Below are positions 35,091 through 47,604 of a DNA stretch of 64,000 nucleotides, one piece after another; position 1 is the stretch's first letter, and the number at the start of each line of letters is the position of its first letter. Made by a program: the position numbers and the translations under genes. Source of the DNA: Corydoras sp. C115 (lineage: Eukaryota > Chordata > Actinopteri > Siluriformes > Callichthyidae); assembly GCA_019802505.1 (NCBI GenBank), contig JAFMOC010000155.1:794501-858500 (forward strand). The letters run 5' to 3'. Under the pieces are notes generated by a model, which had not been told where the DNA came from, did no database searches, and saw nothing but the letters and a program-made list of their open reading frames with translations.

Positions 35091-37886
35091 CACCTCAGCA
35101 TACATTTAGATCCTGCAGAACCTCAATCCAGCGTCGCTGATTCATCAGAACATAATGTCCTCTTTTATTCAGCACTCCAGATTTACTTTTACATTTACGT
35201 GGCTGGAGGATGTGTGTGTCAGCCTGCTCTCTGTGGGTCCGCCGCTCTCCGCGAGTCCATTTCACTTCACTTTACATATTGGTCTGCAACATATTACTGA
35301 ATAAGCTTCTAGAGCTCGATTATAAATTACCATTTCTACAGACTGTTCGTTTTTGCATCTTGGCCAGACATTTTTGATTAATGGTCCAGTTTATCAATAC
35401 CTGCCACAACCATGAGTGGACAAAAACGGAGGGCCGTAGCAGAACTAACTTAATTCTTGTCATCCGCCCCTTTGCAAGTTATGGGAAAAATAGCAAGGTC
35501 TGAAGTTTTGTGGATGAGAGAAGTGTCTTGAATGGTGAAAAAGGAGAAAGGAGCTGAAAGGAAAAGGAACTTGGTCAATGAAAAGGGGTTGGAATGGATG
35601 AATAAACTGAGCCTCCCATCCGTAGTGTTGATATTTCTCTCAATGGCTTCTTCTAAAGTGAGCATTTTAAGCCACCCCGACACACTAAATTTACCCTTTG
35701 TGCCGGGAGAGGCCCCTGGCTGTCGAGAGGCTAGGTGAGGAGGCATTGGGGGCAGATGGAACCTGCCCGTCACCTCAATGGCCTCTTTCTAACCCAGAGC
35801 CTTCCCCCATGTCCCTGGCTGCCATTCACGGGGTCCAGTGGGAATGTCTCCGGACCTGGTGCTTTGGGAGCAGTCCCATATAATGAGCCCCTTCGGTGAG
35901 ATTGAATGTGGCCTCATTGTTCAGACCAGGGCTATTAAACCACCTCCTGGGCAAACAAGAGCGTCCCTTTTCCTTTATGGGGGCCGAGAAGGCAACAAAG
36001 AGAGAAGCCATCGAGACAGAGAGGGGCTGGCCTTTGTTGGGTGGCTTCAATGGCCAGGCTTGGAAGGGGAGGCTCCTGTTTGGTCTTTAGAGCACACATA
36101 TTGCTGGACACTGTTGTCTGGCAAAACGGAGATGTGAACTTAATTGACTGAGTGGCCCCCGAACGCCACGCCACAAACAACTTGCCGAGAGACAGAGGTA
36201 TTGTGTTCTGTCAAGGTATCTCTGAAATTCTAGTCAAGTTGGTTTGCAAAGTGTAAGGAACATTAGAAATAAGAATAATACGCCGCTGAAAGACGATACA
36301 ACAATTGCCCGCTTCTGGGAAACTTTTCTGGCCCATGTGCTCCTGTAATAGAACGAAGATACCATCGTTGGCCACAACCCCTCAACCCTCCCAGACCCGC
36401 CGGCACTCTGGAGCCACCTGAAAGGCTGAACTTCTAAGTGTCCTCAGAGATGGCTAGAACGTTGCACAGCATACATACGTCGCAACGATTTTATCGAAAC
36501 AGACAGCACTCCCTGACGCAGGGCCCGCAACAGACATCGGGCCACCCCGCGGTTCACGGGCGCCCAGTCCTAATCAAGTTATCATAACTACAAATCTCCC
36601 GCCGGGGGCCCACACGTGACACCGTCAGAAAGCGAGGCCAGCCGACTGCTAATTTCCAGCAGCAGGACGCCGCGGCTCGCCTGCTAAGCGGCATGAAAGG
36701 TATCTGCGGTCCACGATTGGGACGCCCTCGGAGGCAGCTCTCACGCTGGGCACCATGCTGAGGCCGTTATTCGATTAGCCGCTGTGCTAAATGGGGAGCA
36801 CTATTCTCTGGCCTGTAAGTCTCCCACAGGGCTGTCGGTCTTGCTAACTGCACAGGAAAGACAAGATGGAATCAAAGGGAACATGGCACGACAATATAAA
36901 TAATACGTCTGTCCGGAGCGGGGAAATAGGCCGGGGTTTGTCGCCGCAGGTGGTGGCGATTCAGCTTTCATCAATGACAGCAACATGGTGCCAGCCTGGC
37001 AAGATCAATCCTGTCTCTCATACCCATTAAAAATCATCAGCGGTTTAACTATTATTAATTTTATAGTTTATATACGTACATCTACATATAAATATATATC
37101 TGTATATTCATCACCCTCATACCAATTCCACTTAAAGTATTCACTTTGGACCTCATAGCATCGTAACCTTCCCTTAATCTGACAGAAGGATAAATTCCAT
37201 AAAGAGAAGTATCTCTCCACATGGACCTCGCTCCCTCATGGTAACCCCAAGCAGGTGGGATTAGGCGAGGGGTAGTCAAAGGGACTCTCGGGTTGACCTA
37301 ACACTCCCCTACTACCTGCTGTGATCCACAAAGACGGCCAATCCCAGAGTCCTTCAGAGAAAGCCATGAAGATAATGAGGAGGCTCGATCTCCAGAAAGA
37401 GCTCACTCTCTCGCTTCTAATCGCCCACTCACCACTTTGTATGCCATGAATAAGATTTATGCTCTTTATTTGAGCCATTATTTGACGGACCCTGCATTTT
37501 TTTGTTTTTTTTTCTTGCCTGACTTATTCTTTTAGGGAAAGTGGCTCTCCTTCCATTCGCTCTGCCTTTTAACAACGCGAGCTGGAGAAATGCTTTTGAA
37601 GCATCGCAAATTGATTAAGCCCTCAAACATTTATTAGATTGGCAAAGCCAGCGCTGAGTCCCAGAGGGCTGAGAGCTGTCAATGAGTCGGGACTAACACC
37701 GTGCCGCATGGGATCACAGAGGCGTCTAAAACATCTTCCCTTAAATTTGGGAATGCAGTGGACTAAACACCTGAAGAGACCTTACTTTGAAAAACAGATC
37801 ATTCTTAATATCTCATCAATCAATAACCTATACCTACAAGCATTTATCAATAATAACCTATATCATGAAAATTATGGTAATTAATA
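35091..37886. promoter_or_regulatory. Candidate regulatory island of 2.8 kb
   Basis: The longest stretch of the desert proper with no SINE, transposon or long microsatellite. It contains element copy 2 (36569-36755). Blocks at 35650-36180, 36300-36480 and 37140-37720 have dense motif-like sequence (for example ccatataatgagcc, aagatttatgctctttat and gcaaattgattaagccc). No coding frame stands out. Probably hes1 regulatory DNA; inference. Confidence 0.45.
36569..36755 (+). promoter_or_regulatory. Candidate conserved element, copy 2 of a paralogous pair
   Basis: Partner of 14436-14558, same orientation. It keeps agttatcata, acaaatctc, tgacaccg and aatttccagcagcaggacgc, with a later match at agctctcacgctggg (36738-36752). 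It sits inside a SINE-free island of about 2.8 kb. Confidence 0.6.
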
Positions 37887-37901
37887 CTACTACTAGTATT
37901 A

Positions 37902-38245
37902 TTCATTCATTCATTATCTTCCGCTTTATCCTATCGTAGAGTCGCCGGGGGGGGGTCCCCATGCCCATCCAGGGGAGAACGTTTCGGGCGCGGGGCAGAT
38001 ACACCCAGGACAGGGCGCCAATCTATCGCTGGGCACACACTCACACACATAGACACACTCTATATGGGGCAATTTGGAGAACCCAATCGACCTGATCCAT
38101 GTTTTTGGACTGTGGGAGGAAACCGGAGAACCCGGAGGAAACCCACGCAGACACGGGGAGAACATGGAAACTCCACCCAGATGGGGATTCGAACCGGGAA
38201 TCCCTAGCACTGAGAGGAGAACATGCCAACTACTAAGACACCGTG
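37902..38245 (-). mobile_element. SINE-A, full length
   Basis: 15-bp target-site duplication ctactactagtatta (37887-37901 and 38246-38260). ATGA-type tail. Confidence 0.95.
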
Positions 38246-38260
38246 CTACTACTAGTATTA

Positions 38261-38403
38261 TAACTGTAATATCTGTAATTGTCAATAATGACCCATATGT
38301 ATCTATGTATTTTTATTTCTATATTTAAATGTATATCTGTACATAGTGTTTATAAAATAAAATAGGATTATGATTATAATGTCTAAAGACTCTCTCTCTC
38401 TCA

Positions 38404-38446
<43 letters not shown>

Positions 38447-39000
38447 CACAATACCATGATTCAAAAGATGATACAACAATGAACAAAACCCTAATCGGTT
38501 CAATTCACCAAACTGTTGGCCAACTGTTCCCCTTTCTCAAGACTTCAGGTGGAAGGATGCTGAGCTCAGCATTTCTGTCACCCCCAAAAAGATCCGTCCG
38601 AATGGATTGGCATGCACTTGTGTGAAAGCATTGGTCACAGAACACATGCCGAGGTGCTCCGTCAAACAGAGGCACGGCCCAGACGCGGGACAAAATGCTG
38701 GAAGCCGATCCCTAATGAGCTGAATCGGCAAAAAAGAAGCACGACACAAAAACCAGGGCAACAATTATTAGTCCACAAAGTTAGCAGGAGTGAAAAGAAA
38801 TGTCCAAATAGAGTCATTATACATTGACCCGGGACCGGGAGGCTCGGTGTGGATCGTCAAACGGACAAACGCAACGCGCTTAAATAAGTAACCAGGAGAA
38901 ACTATTAATCTTAAGATACGACAAGTAGAGTAACGAGGCATCCACAATCCATCACAATTAACTCTCTGCTCACTGCATCCTCTTATCTAATCTCAGCTTG
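38261..39000. other. Unique DNA with a CA array
   Basis: (CA)n at 38405-38443; 38500-38830 is repeat-free and may be regulatory. No gene seen. Confidence 0.45.
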
Positions 39001-39019
39001 GCGTGTTTGAATAAGAGGA

Positions 39020-39950
39020 GTGGGTAACACTTTCTATGAATCCAGTATTCATAATGCATTATAAGTGCTTTCATAACACATGCTTCATAAGCCTCTGTAA
39101 CATACATACATGTTCATAATCACATAAAATGTTATGACCACATGGCATTAGGCTTCATAACACCAAATGTTCTAATGCACTATAATACAAACTTAGATTT
39201 CTAGACATTATTTTATAATGCATGATGATGTCACTTTACATAAAAGCTGTAATGAGCATTTATAATCTTTTATAAATCTTCATGTACTAAAACTAACACA
39301 GTTTGCTACATAGCGGTAATAAATGACTAAATAGAAAATAATTAATTAATGAATTAATTATAAATTAAACATTTTTACCCAACGTCTGTTAACCCCAATA
39401 TTTATTCTATATTTCTAATATTACTACTTTGCACATCTTTTAGCTTTTGTACATAGTAATAATTCAATCAAATAAATACATTTTAATGAATAATAAATAA
39501 AATAATGAAATAAAAATGCCACATTGCCACATATGATCACATAAAATGTTATGACCACATGGCATTAGGCTTCATGCCATCAAACGTAGATTTGTAGACA
39601 TTATTTTTATTATTTATTTTAAATATATATATATATTTATTATTATTTTGCATGATTATGTCACTTTACATAAAAGCTGTAATGAGCATTTATAATCTTT
39701 TATAAATATTCATGTACTAATATTAACACAGTTTGCTTCATAGCGGTAATAAATGATAATAATGAATGAATGAATGAATTATAAATTAAACATTTTTACC
39801 CAACGTCTGTTAACCCCAATATTTATTCTATATTTCTAATATTCCTACTTTGCACAACTTTTAGTTTTTGTACATAGAAATAATTCAATCAAATAAATAA
39901 ATTTTAATGAATAATAAATAAAATGATTAAATAAAAATTCCACATTGTGC
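39020..39950. repeat. AT-rich dispersed repeat with a 417-bp tandem duplication
   Basis: A unit starting atcacataaaatgttatgac occurs at 39119 and again at 39536, and the two align to about 39535 and 39950. Copies differ by an AT-run insertion near 39610 and ATGA expansion near 39760. Confidence 0.88.
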
Positions 39951-40040
39951 ACTTCAGTTTTAAACTTTTAAAAAACATTTGTCTGCATTTCTGTTATGTA
40001 TCGTATGCACGGTGTGTGTGACAAATAAAATCTGATTCGT
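39951..40040 (+). mobile_element. Possible LINE 3' end
   Basis: The string gtgtgacaaataaaatctg followed by ttcgatttgattt repeats resembles fish LINE tails. Weak. Confidence 0.35.
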
Positions 40041-41266
40041 TTCGATTTGATTTAAATGAAAATCAACTTAAAACAACCAAAAACAACCGTGCATGTGTGT
40101 GTGATTTAGATTTTAATTGTCCACTGCTTGGACACTCCCTGTATCCCTGTATCCCTGTATCCGGTGAAGTTTGGTGGTTTTAGCTCCAAAATTGTGGGAG
40201 GAGACACTTGGAAAAGAAATTGGGAATTGAAAGATAATAAGATGAAGCATAAACAAATAACATTCGATAAGATAATAATTTTAATAATCATTACAAAAAA
40301 GATAAATCCAGAAATTGATATTTAAATATGTCCCCTGTTAAAGGACGTGTCTGTCAACATGACGTGTAATGTATGTATGAGTTAACTTTAAAAAAAACAC
40401 ATTTGTTCATAGCAGATGATCGTCCTCATCATCACTTCACAGAACGTTGTCCGGACCCCCTTATCCCGAAACGCTGACCTGTCCGAACATGAGGACAGGA
40501 GGGACACCGGCCAGCTTCCTCACATTAATGTATAAACATACATTCTTGACTGCTGGTGGGAAAGCGATGTCTAGCTTGGCGTGGGACAGGAGGGGGGAGG
40601 GGGGGTGGAGGACTCTTTGAGTCTTTGTGCTCTCTCTTGAATGAGACCGAGCACCCACCTCGGCAAGACGGCCGCGGCCATGAAAGATGGCTTGGCAGTT
40701 GCGCAGCACGGAGCCGGGGCTGCTGTGAAAGGGGGCAGCATGGCGAGGACAGCCATGCGTGGCAGAGCCCCCCTGGCACCACATGCCAGCTCGGCTTTTC
40801 ACGCCGCTCACTCTTCTCCCCTCGGGTCTGCCACCGGCAAGGCCCGACAAACCGGCACGCACTCGGGGCCTAATCCAGCAAGAAAATGGGGGCTACGCAG
40901 GTGGTCCCCCCCTGCGGTCTCCCTGCGCCACGCATCTTTAGCCCTCGTCCCTCTTCCAGCGTTACAGTCAGTGCGAAACAAAGGGCTGTTTAAATGACAG
41001 ATAAATCTGTTTTATGAAAATGATATGGGGGGAAACGCTGGTGATCCCCCGGGGCTTCCGCCCAGTTTCAAGCTCCGTCGGGGATCTGACAAGCATGATG
41101 GCGCTAAAGAGGCTTGCAGCTACGTGTCACTCGCTGGAGGCGGGGGTAGTGTGCATTATATAGATAAATAAAGCACAGGAGTCCTCACACAGGTCACGCT
41201 CAGGAAAATAAAATGATTTAATGATTCAGATTTCTGACGTCTTTGGCAACAAGCACGAGTTTTACA
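40041..41266. other. SINE-free DNA with a GC-rich block
   Basis: 40100-40440 AT-rich, with ctgtatcc repeated three times (40138-40162). 40540-41130 is GC-rich and repeat-free, with open frames on both strands that match no family I know; possibly regulatory. Confidence 0.4.
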
Positions 41267-41267
41267 C

Positions 41268-41875
41268 ATCCGTCCATCCATACGTCCATTATCCTCCACT
41301 TTTTGCTCAACTACGATCCCCATGAAGGGTTCCAATGATGGGCAGATACACCAGGACAGGGCGCCAATCCATCGCTGGGCACACACTCTATATGGGGCAA
41401 TTTAGAACAGCCAATTCGAATCCATCCATCCATCCATTATCTTTTGCTTTATCCTCTACTAGGGTCGGGGGGTTCCCCATGCCCATCCAGGGGACAACGT
41501 TTTGGGCGCTGGGCAGATACACCCAGGACAGGACGCCAATCTATAGCTGGGCACACACTCACACAGGCACACTCTATATGGGGCAATTTGGAGAACTCAA
41601 TTGACTTGATCCATGTTTTTGGACTGTGGGAGGAAACCGGAGAACCCGGAGGAAACCCACACGGACACAGGGAGAACATGGAAACTCCACCCAGATTGGG
41701 ATTCGAAGCGGGAATCCCCAGTGCTGCTGAGGAGAACATGCCAACCACTAATCCACCGTGCCGCCTCCATTTCGAATCCATAATCCAACTTGAATCCATG
41801 TTTTTGGACTGTGTTAGGAAACCGGAGAACCCGGAGGAAACCCACGCGGACACGGGGAGAACATGGAAACTCGAT
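41268..41875 (-). mobile_element. SINE-A, older copy split by a younger one
   Basis: Pieces 41268-41424 and 41771-41875 read through as one element when the insert is removed. Confidence 0.82.
41425..41770 (-). mobile_element. SINE-A, nested insertion
   Basis: 10-bp target-site duplication ttcgaatcca (41415-41424 and 41771-41780) inside the older SINE. Confidence 0.88.
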
Positions 41876-42386
41876 ACAGTGATGTGGTGATCCCTCTTCC
41901 TCACAGCAACAAGGCCTTAAGGTTAGGAATGTTTTCCGTGCAGGGCAAGGCAAACCGGATCGTTACTGTGTGAGTTTTGCATGTTCTCCCTGTGCCTACA
42001 TGGGTTCGTCGGGTTTCGATCCACAGCGTATTGAACCTGTGTGGAACTGTACTTGTGTCTCTGCCCGGAATCCCCGCCAGCATGTCTCCCTGCTCCTCTG
42101 CCCCTCCTGCGACCCCGATCGGGATCAGCGGCTCGGAAAATAAACGACGGAAGCCTTATTAAAACTAACGAAGACCGAAGCACGACGGTTTTTTCTTGGC
42201 AAGAGCTCATAAGAAGATTAATTAAAGAGATACGAGAGAGAAACAAACGATGGACCACTGCGTGCACAGGATAAAGGATCTGAGTGGAAATGTTCCTGGT
42301 GGTCTCGAATGGTTCCGCCCACTGTGGCATTAATGTTACCCTCGGATAGACCAAAGTAGCATCGCCTTTACACTCTAAATAAGAAC
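41876..42386. other. Unique non-coding DNA
   Basis: The block 42120-42300 (aattaaagagatacgagag) may be regulatory. No gene. Confidence 0.4.
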
Positions 42387-42725
42387 ATTCATTCATTATC
42401 TCCCACATTATCCTCTGTTAGGGTCGCGGTGGGGTTCCCCATGTCCATCCAGGGAGAACGTTTTGGGTGCTAGGCAGATACACCCAGGACAGGGCGCCAA
42501 TCCATCGCTGGACACACTCTCACTCACACAGACACACTCTATATGGGGCAATTTGGAGAATTCAATTGACTTGATCCATGTTTTTGGACTGTGGGAGGAA
42601 ATCGGAGAACCCGGAGGAAACCCACGCGGACATGGGGAGAACATGGAAACCCAGATAGGGATTCGAACCGGGAATCCCTAGCGCTGAGAGGAGAACGTGC
42701 TGACCACTAAGCCACCGTGCCGCCC
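42387..42725 (-). mobile_element. SINE-A, full length
   Basis: ATGA-type tail. Confidence 0.9.
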
Positions 42726-42828
42726 TAAAGATAAAACGTAAGGAACGGACGTTTAACAATAAGCAGCGTTACGCTACACGGCGCCACACGAAGGAACAAG
42801 ATCCCAACAGGAAAACCAACAGGCGGAC

Positions 42829-42876
<48 letters not shown>

Positions 42877-43231
42877 CTCGGAAAGGTTTCCCTGAGAACA
42901 CACGAGTCAATCAGGACTTCAAAGCCAAGCCGAGGAGTCTGGCGAAATGGAAACCATTAGCAGTAATTACCCCGCGCTAATGCCGAGAACCCGCGGCACG
43001 GGCGAACATGTGTGTGCATGTGCATCACGGCTAAGTCGAGTGGGATGTGTGCAGGGTCAGCGGGAACGACAGTGGACCTGCATCTTTTTGTTTGGTTCCG
43101 AGTCCCCCCCCCAAACCCCCACCCCCACCCCCCCCAAGAGTGAAGGAGGGACTGCATGCTACAAGTGATGAAAGGCCCTCATTCTCCATGCTCATAGTCC
43201 ACCGGCATTCTTCAGGCTCACTTGAGCAGAA

Positions 43232-43269
<38 letters not shown>

Positions 43270-43587
43270 ACACATCCTCGCACCAGTCTCGTCTGCCTAT
43301 CCCGGTCCTAATTAAACCCAACATGTTCCCCATTACATAAAAAAAAACAAACGTTATCTTGCACCTGAAGCATATTCAACCCTCATCGCATCGTCCTGGA
43401 CAACCTGTCAGGTTCTAGAGAGTCGAGATAAACTGTTCTCATATCAACCTGCATGCATCCACCATTACAGGTGTCTTCACTTGACCATTTCACCTCACTC
43501 TGCAGAGCTTAAGGTCTCATCGTCATGCACATCTGTCCTCACGTCAACACGTTCAATCGCTTCGCTCTCAATTCAGCGTTGGAAGAG
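42726..43587. other. Non-coding DNA with CA arrays
   Basis: (CA)n at 42831-42873 and 43233-43274; C-rich tract 43106-43136. No gene. Confidence 0.5.
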
Positions 43588-43800
43588 GGTTAATGAGAAA
43601 CGTGTTGGGATCCAGTCACCAGTTATCATCATCTGAGGACACACTGTTGGTAGTTAACTGTATAACTGTATTTGAACATTCATTCATCCATTATCTTCTG
43701 CTATATCCTCTACTAGGGTCGCGGGGAGAACGTTTCAGGCGCTGGGCAGGACAGGACGCCAATCTATCACTGGACTCACACTCACTCGCACAGACACACT
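43588..43800 (-). repeat. Inverted duplication, copy 2
   Basis: Inverse match of 23811-24036, covering gagggttaatgagaaacgtg and the adjacent SINE part. Confidence 0.8.
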
Positions 43801-43993
43801 CTATATGGGGCCATTTGGAGAACTCAATTGACTTGATCCATGTTTTTGGACTGTGGGAGGAAAACGGAGAACCCGGAGGACACCCACATGGACACGGGGA
43901 GGACATGGAAACTCCACCCAGATTGGGATTCGAACCGGGAATCCCCAGCATTGAGAGGAGAACGTGCCAACCACTAAGCCACCGTGCCACCCT
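43676..43993 (-). mobile_element. SINE-A, internally deleted
   Basis: Missing ttccccatgcccatcc and the atacaccc block; the head is complete. Confidence 0.88.
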
Positions 43994-44093
43994 TAAGAAG
44001 CACAACATTTCGCCTGCAACATTCTAACGCTTCTTATAAAATGGCCGAGCGGTGCATTATAAGATCATTCTTATTTACCATATGCTAAATTTA

Positions 44094-44337
44094 TGTCCGT
44101 GTGGGTTTCCTCCGGGTTCTCCGGTTTCCTCCCACAGTCCCAAAACGTGGAACAAGGGCAATTGAGTTCTCCAAATTGCCCCATATAGAGTGTGTCTATG
44201 TGAGTGAGTGTGTACCCAGTGATAGATTGGCATCCTGTCCTGGGTGTATCTGCCCAGCGCCCGAAACGTTCTCCCCTGGATGGATGGCGAACCCCTCGCG
44301 ACCCTAATATAGGATAAAGGGGAAGATAATGGATGGA
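44094..44337 (+). mobile_element. SINE-A, 5'-truncated
   Basis: Starts at gtccgtgtgggtttcctcc; ATGG tail abuts the next copy. Confidence 0.87.
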
Positions 44338-44685
44338 GGCGGCACGGTGGCTTAGTGGTTAGCACGTTCGCCTCTCAGCGCTAGGGATTCCCGGTTCGAA
44401 TCCCCATCTGGGTGGAGTTTCCATGTTCTCCCCGTGTCCGCGTGGGTTTCCTCCGGGTTCTCTGGTTTCCTCCCACAGTCCAAAAACATGGATCAAGTTA
44501 ATTGAGTTCTCTAAATTGCCCCATATAGAGTGTGTCTGTGTGAGTGTGTGTCCAGTAATAGATTGGCGTCCTGTCCTGGGTGTATCTGCCCAGCGCCCGA
44601 GATGTTCTCCCCTGGATGGGCATGGGGAACCCCACCGCGACCCTAATAGAGGATAAAGCGGGAGATAATGAATGAAAAATGAATA
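44338..44685 (+). mobile_element. SINE-A, full length
   Basis: tcgcc head and ATGA tail. Confidence 0.92.
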
Positions 44686-45880
44686 ATAATGGATGGATAT
44701 TGTGCTTTTACTACAGTTTGGATCTACAGTAGTGCTTTACAAAGGCAGTCCAGGACAGACAGCCGAAATTCTAATAGTGAGGTTAAGGATACAAATCCAC
44801 AAGTCGAAGTTCATCCAACTTAGATTTAAGTTTGAAGAAAGATCTCTGTTTTGCGAGACAGATGGCCAGAGGACAGCGATGAAGGACCGGTTTCTCCCTC
44901 ATCGCGCGAGCTGCAATTTTCCCTCCATGCCATTCACCCCGAGGCCATACATTCGCAGCCCTGGAATCTTTTAATGTCTCCCGAGGAACAATATGGGGAA
45001 CAATCTATAGGGGTCCTATCAGTGAAATCAACACCAGCGTATGACTTCACCAGCCCGCGCATTCACGGCGGCCACCTGTTGCTGGAATCGCCTCGCCTCG
45101 CCTCGCCGTCGCTGGAATCCCGCGACACGTTTCCCCACTTCCCCACGTTTCCTCCGAGAAACATTTTTTTATTCTTCATTTCTCGCGTCTGTCTCTTTTC
45201 CGTCTCTTCCTTTAGTTACACTGCGTCTCACCATGGTTACTTGAACTCCCTGCAAAGTCTGCTGGGTAAACAGCTCAATAGACTGGAGTCTGGCGAGAAT
45301 TCTATACGTCTGGTATGGACTTATATAGTGCAGACACCAAAGGGCGGCATAGAGAGCTTGTCTCCACTGTAACAAAGGGCTTGAATTTACAGGACGGCCG
45401 GGTTTTTTCAAGCCGCAAAATGAACTGTAGCGCTGAAACGTTTATGGATAGGGACTTCACTTTAACGAGTGGACGTGAAAGACGCTCCGCTGGAATGTCG
45501 GTTCCCACGGTCGTCTATAAAACGGAGAACGTCTCACTGTGGAGTCTTCATTGAATGGCATATTTACAAGTACAGCACGCCGCATGACACGCAGAACTAG
45601 TGCACGGAATAGATCAAGCAACCTGCTTAAAAGAAATAAAAGGATGTCTTTATATAAAAGCAGGACCAGTACGGACGCTGTGGATCTATATACACAAACT
45701 ATCACGACGCACATCCAAAACCATCGGCACTTTTATGTGGCCATCACAGCCGTCGCAGGTTTTATTAAAAATAGCATTCGTGACATCACAGGGCAGTGGA
45801 GTTCCACTATGTTGATTTTTGCAGATTCATATTCTGAATACGCTCATATGCAAATGAGAGCCGAGATGGCGGCGCGGCAG
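44686..45880. promoter_or_regulatory. Candidate regulatory island of 1.2 kb
   Basis: No repeats apart from a cctcg run at 45087-45105. 44840-45030 has the texture of conserved non-coding DNA (ggaatcttttaatgtctccc). The 173-codon frame at 44851 looks random. Confidence 0.4.
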
Positions 45881-45883
45881 TGC

Positions 45884-46357
45884 ATTTGGTCGTTTAGCAG
45901 ACGCTTTTATATATTTATATATATAAATTATATTAATTATATATATATATATATTAATATGGGCGGCATGGTGGCTCAGTGTTTAGCACGTTCGCCTCTC
46001 AGCACTAGAGATTCCCGGTTTAAATCCCTATCTGGGTGGAGTTTCCATGTTCTCCCCGTGTCCGCGTGGGTTTCTTCCGGGTTCTCCGGTTTCCTCCCAC
46101 AGTCCAAAAACATGGATCAAGTCAATTGAGTTCTCCAAATTGCCCTTGGAGAATTGCCATTGCCTCCCACATATTTATCTATGACGCTTTTATATATTTA
46201 AGGTGAGCACAGGGTTCATCACAACATCCCTGGAGCAATGAGAGTTAAGGGTCTTGCTCAAGGACCCACATTGGTAACTTCAATGGACCTGGGATTTAAA
46301 CTCACAACCTTCAGATTGACAGCCCAACACCCTGACCACTGAGCTACCACGCCCAAA
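45884..46357 (-). mobile_element. SINE-B split by a SINE-A insertion
   Basis: The tail piece (45884-45917, cgtttagcagacgctttta) and the main piece (46184-46357, with gtcttgctcaaggaccca) are one SINE-B on the minus strand. Confidence 0.8.
45960..46148 (+). mobile_element. SINE-A, 3'-truncated, nested
   Basis: Sits between two copies of acgcttttatatattta (45901-45917 and 46184-46200, 17 bp) and ends after caaattgccc. Confidence 0.85.
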
Positions 46358-46406
46358 TAGAAAATAAAAGTAGAAAAAAAAAATAACTGCTGCTAATATA
46401 AACTTA

Positions 46407-46710
46407 GGCGGCACGGTGGTTTAGTGGTTGGCATGTTCTCCTCTCAGTTCTAGGGATTCCCGGTTCAAATCCCCATCTGGGTGGAGTTTCCATGTTCTCC
46501 CCGTGTCCGCGTGGGTTTCCTCCGGGTTCTCTGGTTTCATCCCACAGTCCAAAAACATGGATCAAGTCAACTGAATTCTCCAAATTGCCCCATATAGAGT
46601 GTGTCTGTGTGAGTGAGTGTGTGCCCAGGAATGGATTGGCGCCCGGTCCTGGGTGTATCTGCCCAGCACCCGAAACGTTCTCCCCTGGATGGGCATGGGG
46701 AACCCCTCTT
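46407..46710 (+). mobile_element. SINE-A, 3'-truncated
   Basis: Stops at ggggaacccct. Confidence 0.88.
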
Positions 46711-47604
46711 ATATACTCTAATAAACTCTTTTATAGATTTATAACCAGGGCCATTTTTTTGGCACATGTGGCTCACACCACTAGGGGGCCACCTGCACTG
46801 TTACCTATCTTCACTTAAAGGTTTACACACTATGAAAATTCTACTGTTTACAAACCCACTTAATGTTCACTGCGTACTGTCCGTTGCACTGATCCCTACA
46901 CGTTACTTGAATGTTTATTGTATTGTGTATCGTCCTGTATTAATTGTGATCCTTTATGTTGATTGTGACATAACAGTTCTGCGTAGAACCATGTTCCTGG
47001 AGAACGCTGTCTCGTTCCACATATACCGTACAGTATTTTATATTGTTGGAATGACAAATAAAACACTGGAATACTTGAATACTATTCAAGCCCTAATAAA
47101 GTCAGGTTAGTTGCGTGATTCACACGGCGACGGATCTGAGGGGTAACTGATGGATAATCTATGGTGTGTCATTTACAGAACCACGTAGATGGTGTTAATA
47201 GAATCCGACTTTGACCTCGGGAGGTTAAAACGCACAGTGAATAGCGCTGACGCCCCGAGACGGCGCGCACCTCAAAGCCGGATTAAAAGGCTGTTAGTCA
47301 CAGAGTCCAGGCCTCAATGAAGCTGCATACTTCCAGTCAGTGTCGATTATTCTGACACCGTTTGTGGAGGTCTACTAGTTTTCATGGAAGACAATACCAG
47401 AACGGTTCCCAAGTTCCTCCGGGTTATACTTCAGGCCGCTCGCTGAATTTTGATGAGGCAGCGGAACACGGTGTGCTGCCGGAAAGCATTTTACATCTAA
47501 TTACATTTCCATTAGAGTTATGAGAAATTACAGCTACGGGTTTTTTTTCAGTCTCACAGATTCAGGGTGCGTTCCTAATTTGCAGTCTGTACATGTAAAC
47601 GGGA
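46711..47604. other. Unique DNA, possible LINE 3' end
   Basis: 46740-47090 ends ggaatgacaaataaaacac with cttgaatact repeats, like fish LINE tails. 47110-47560 is repeat-free and may be regulatory. Confidence 0.4.

Noticed and set aside
44851..45372. 173-codon frame
   Set aside because: No domain or composition typical of a protein; lies in repeat-free non-coding DNA with overlapping frames.
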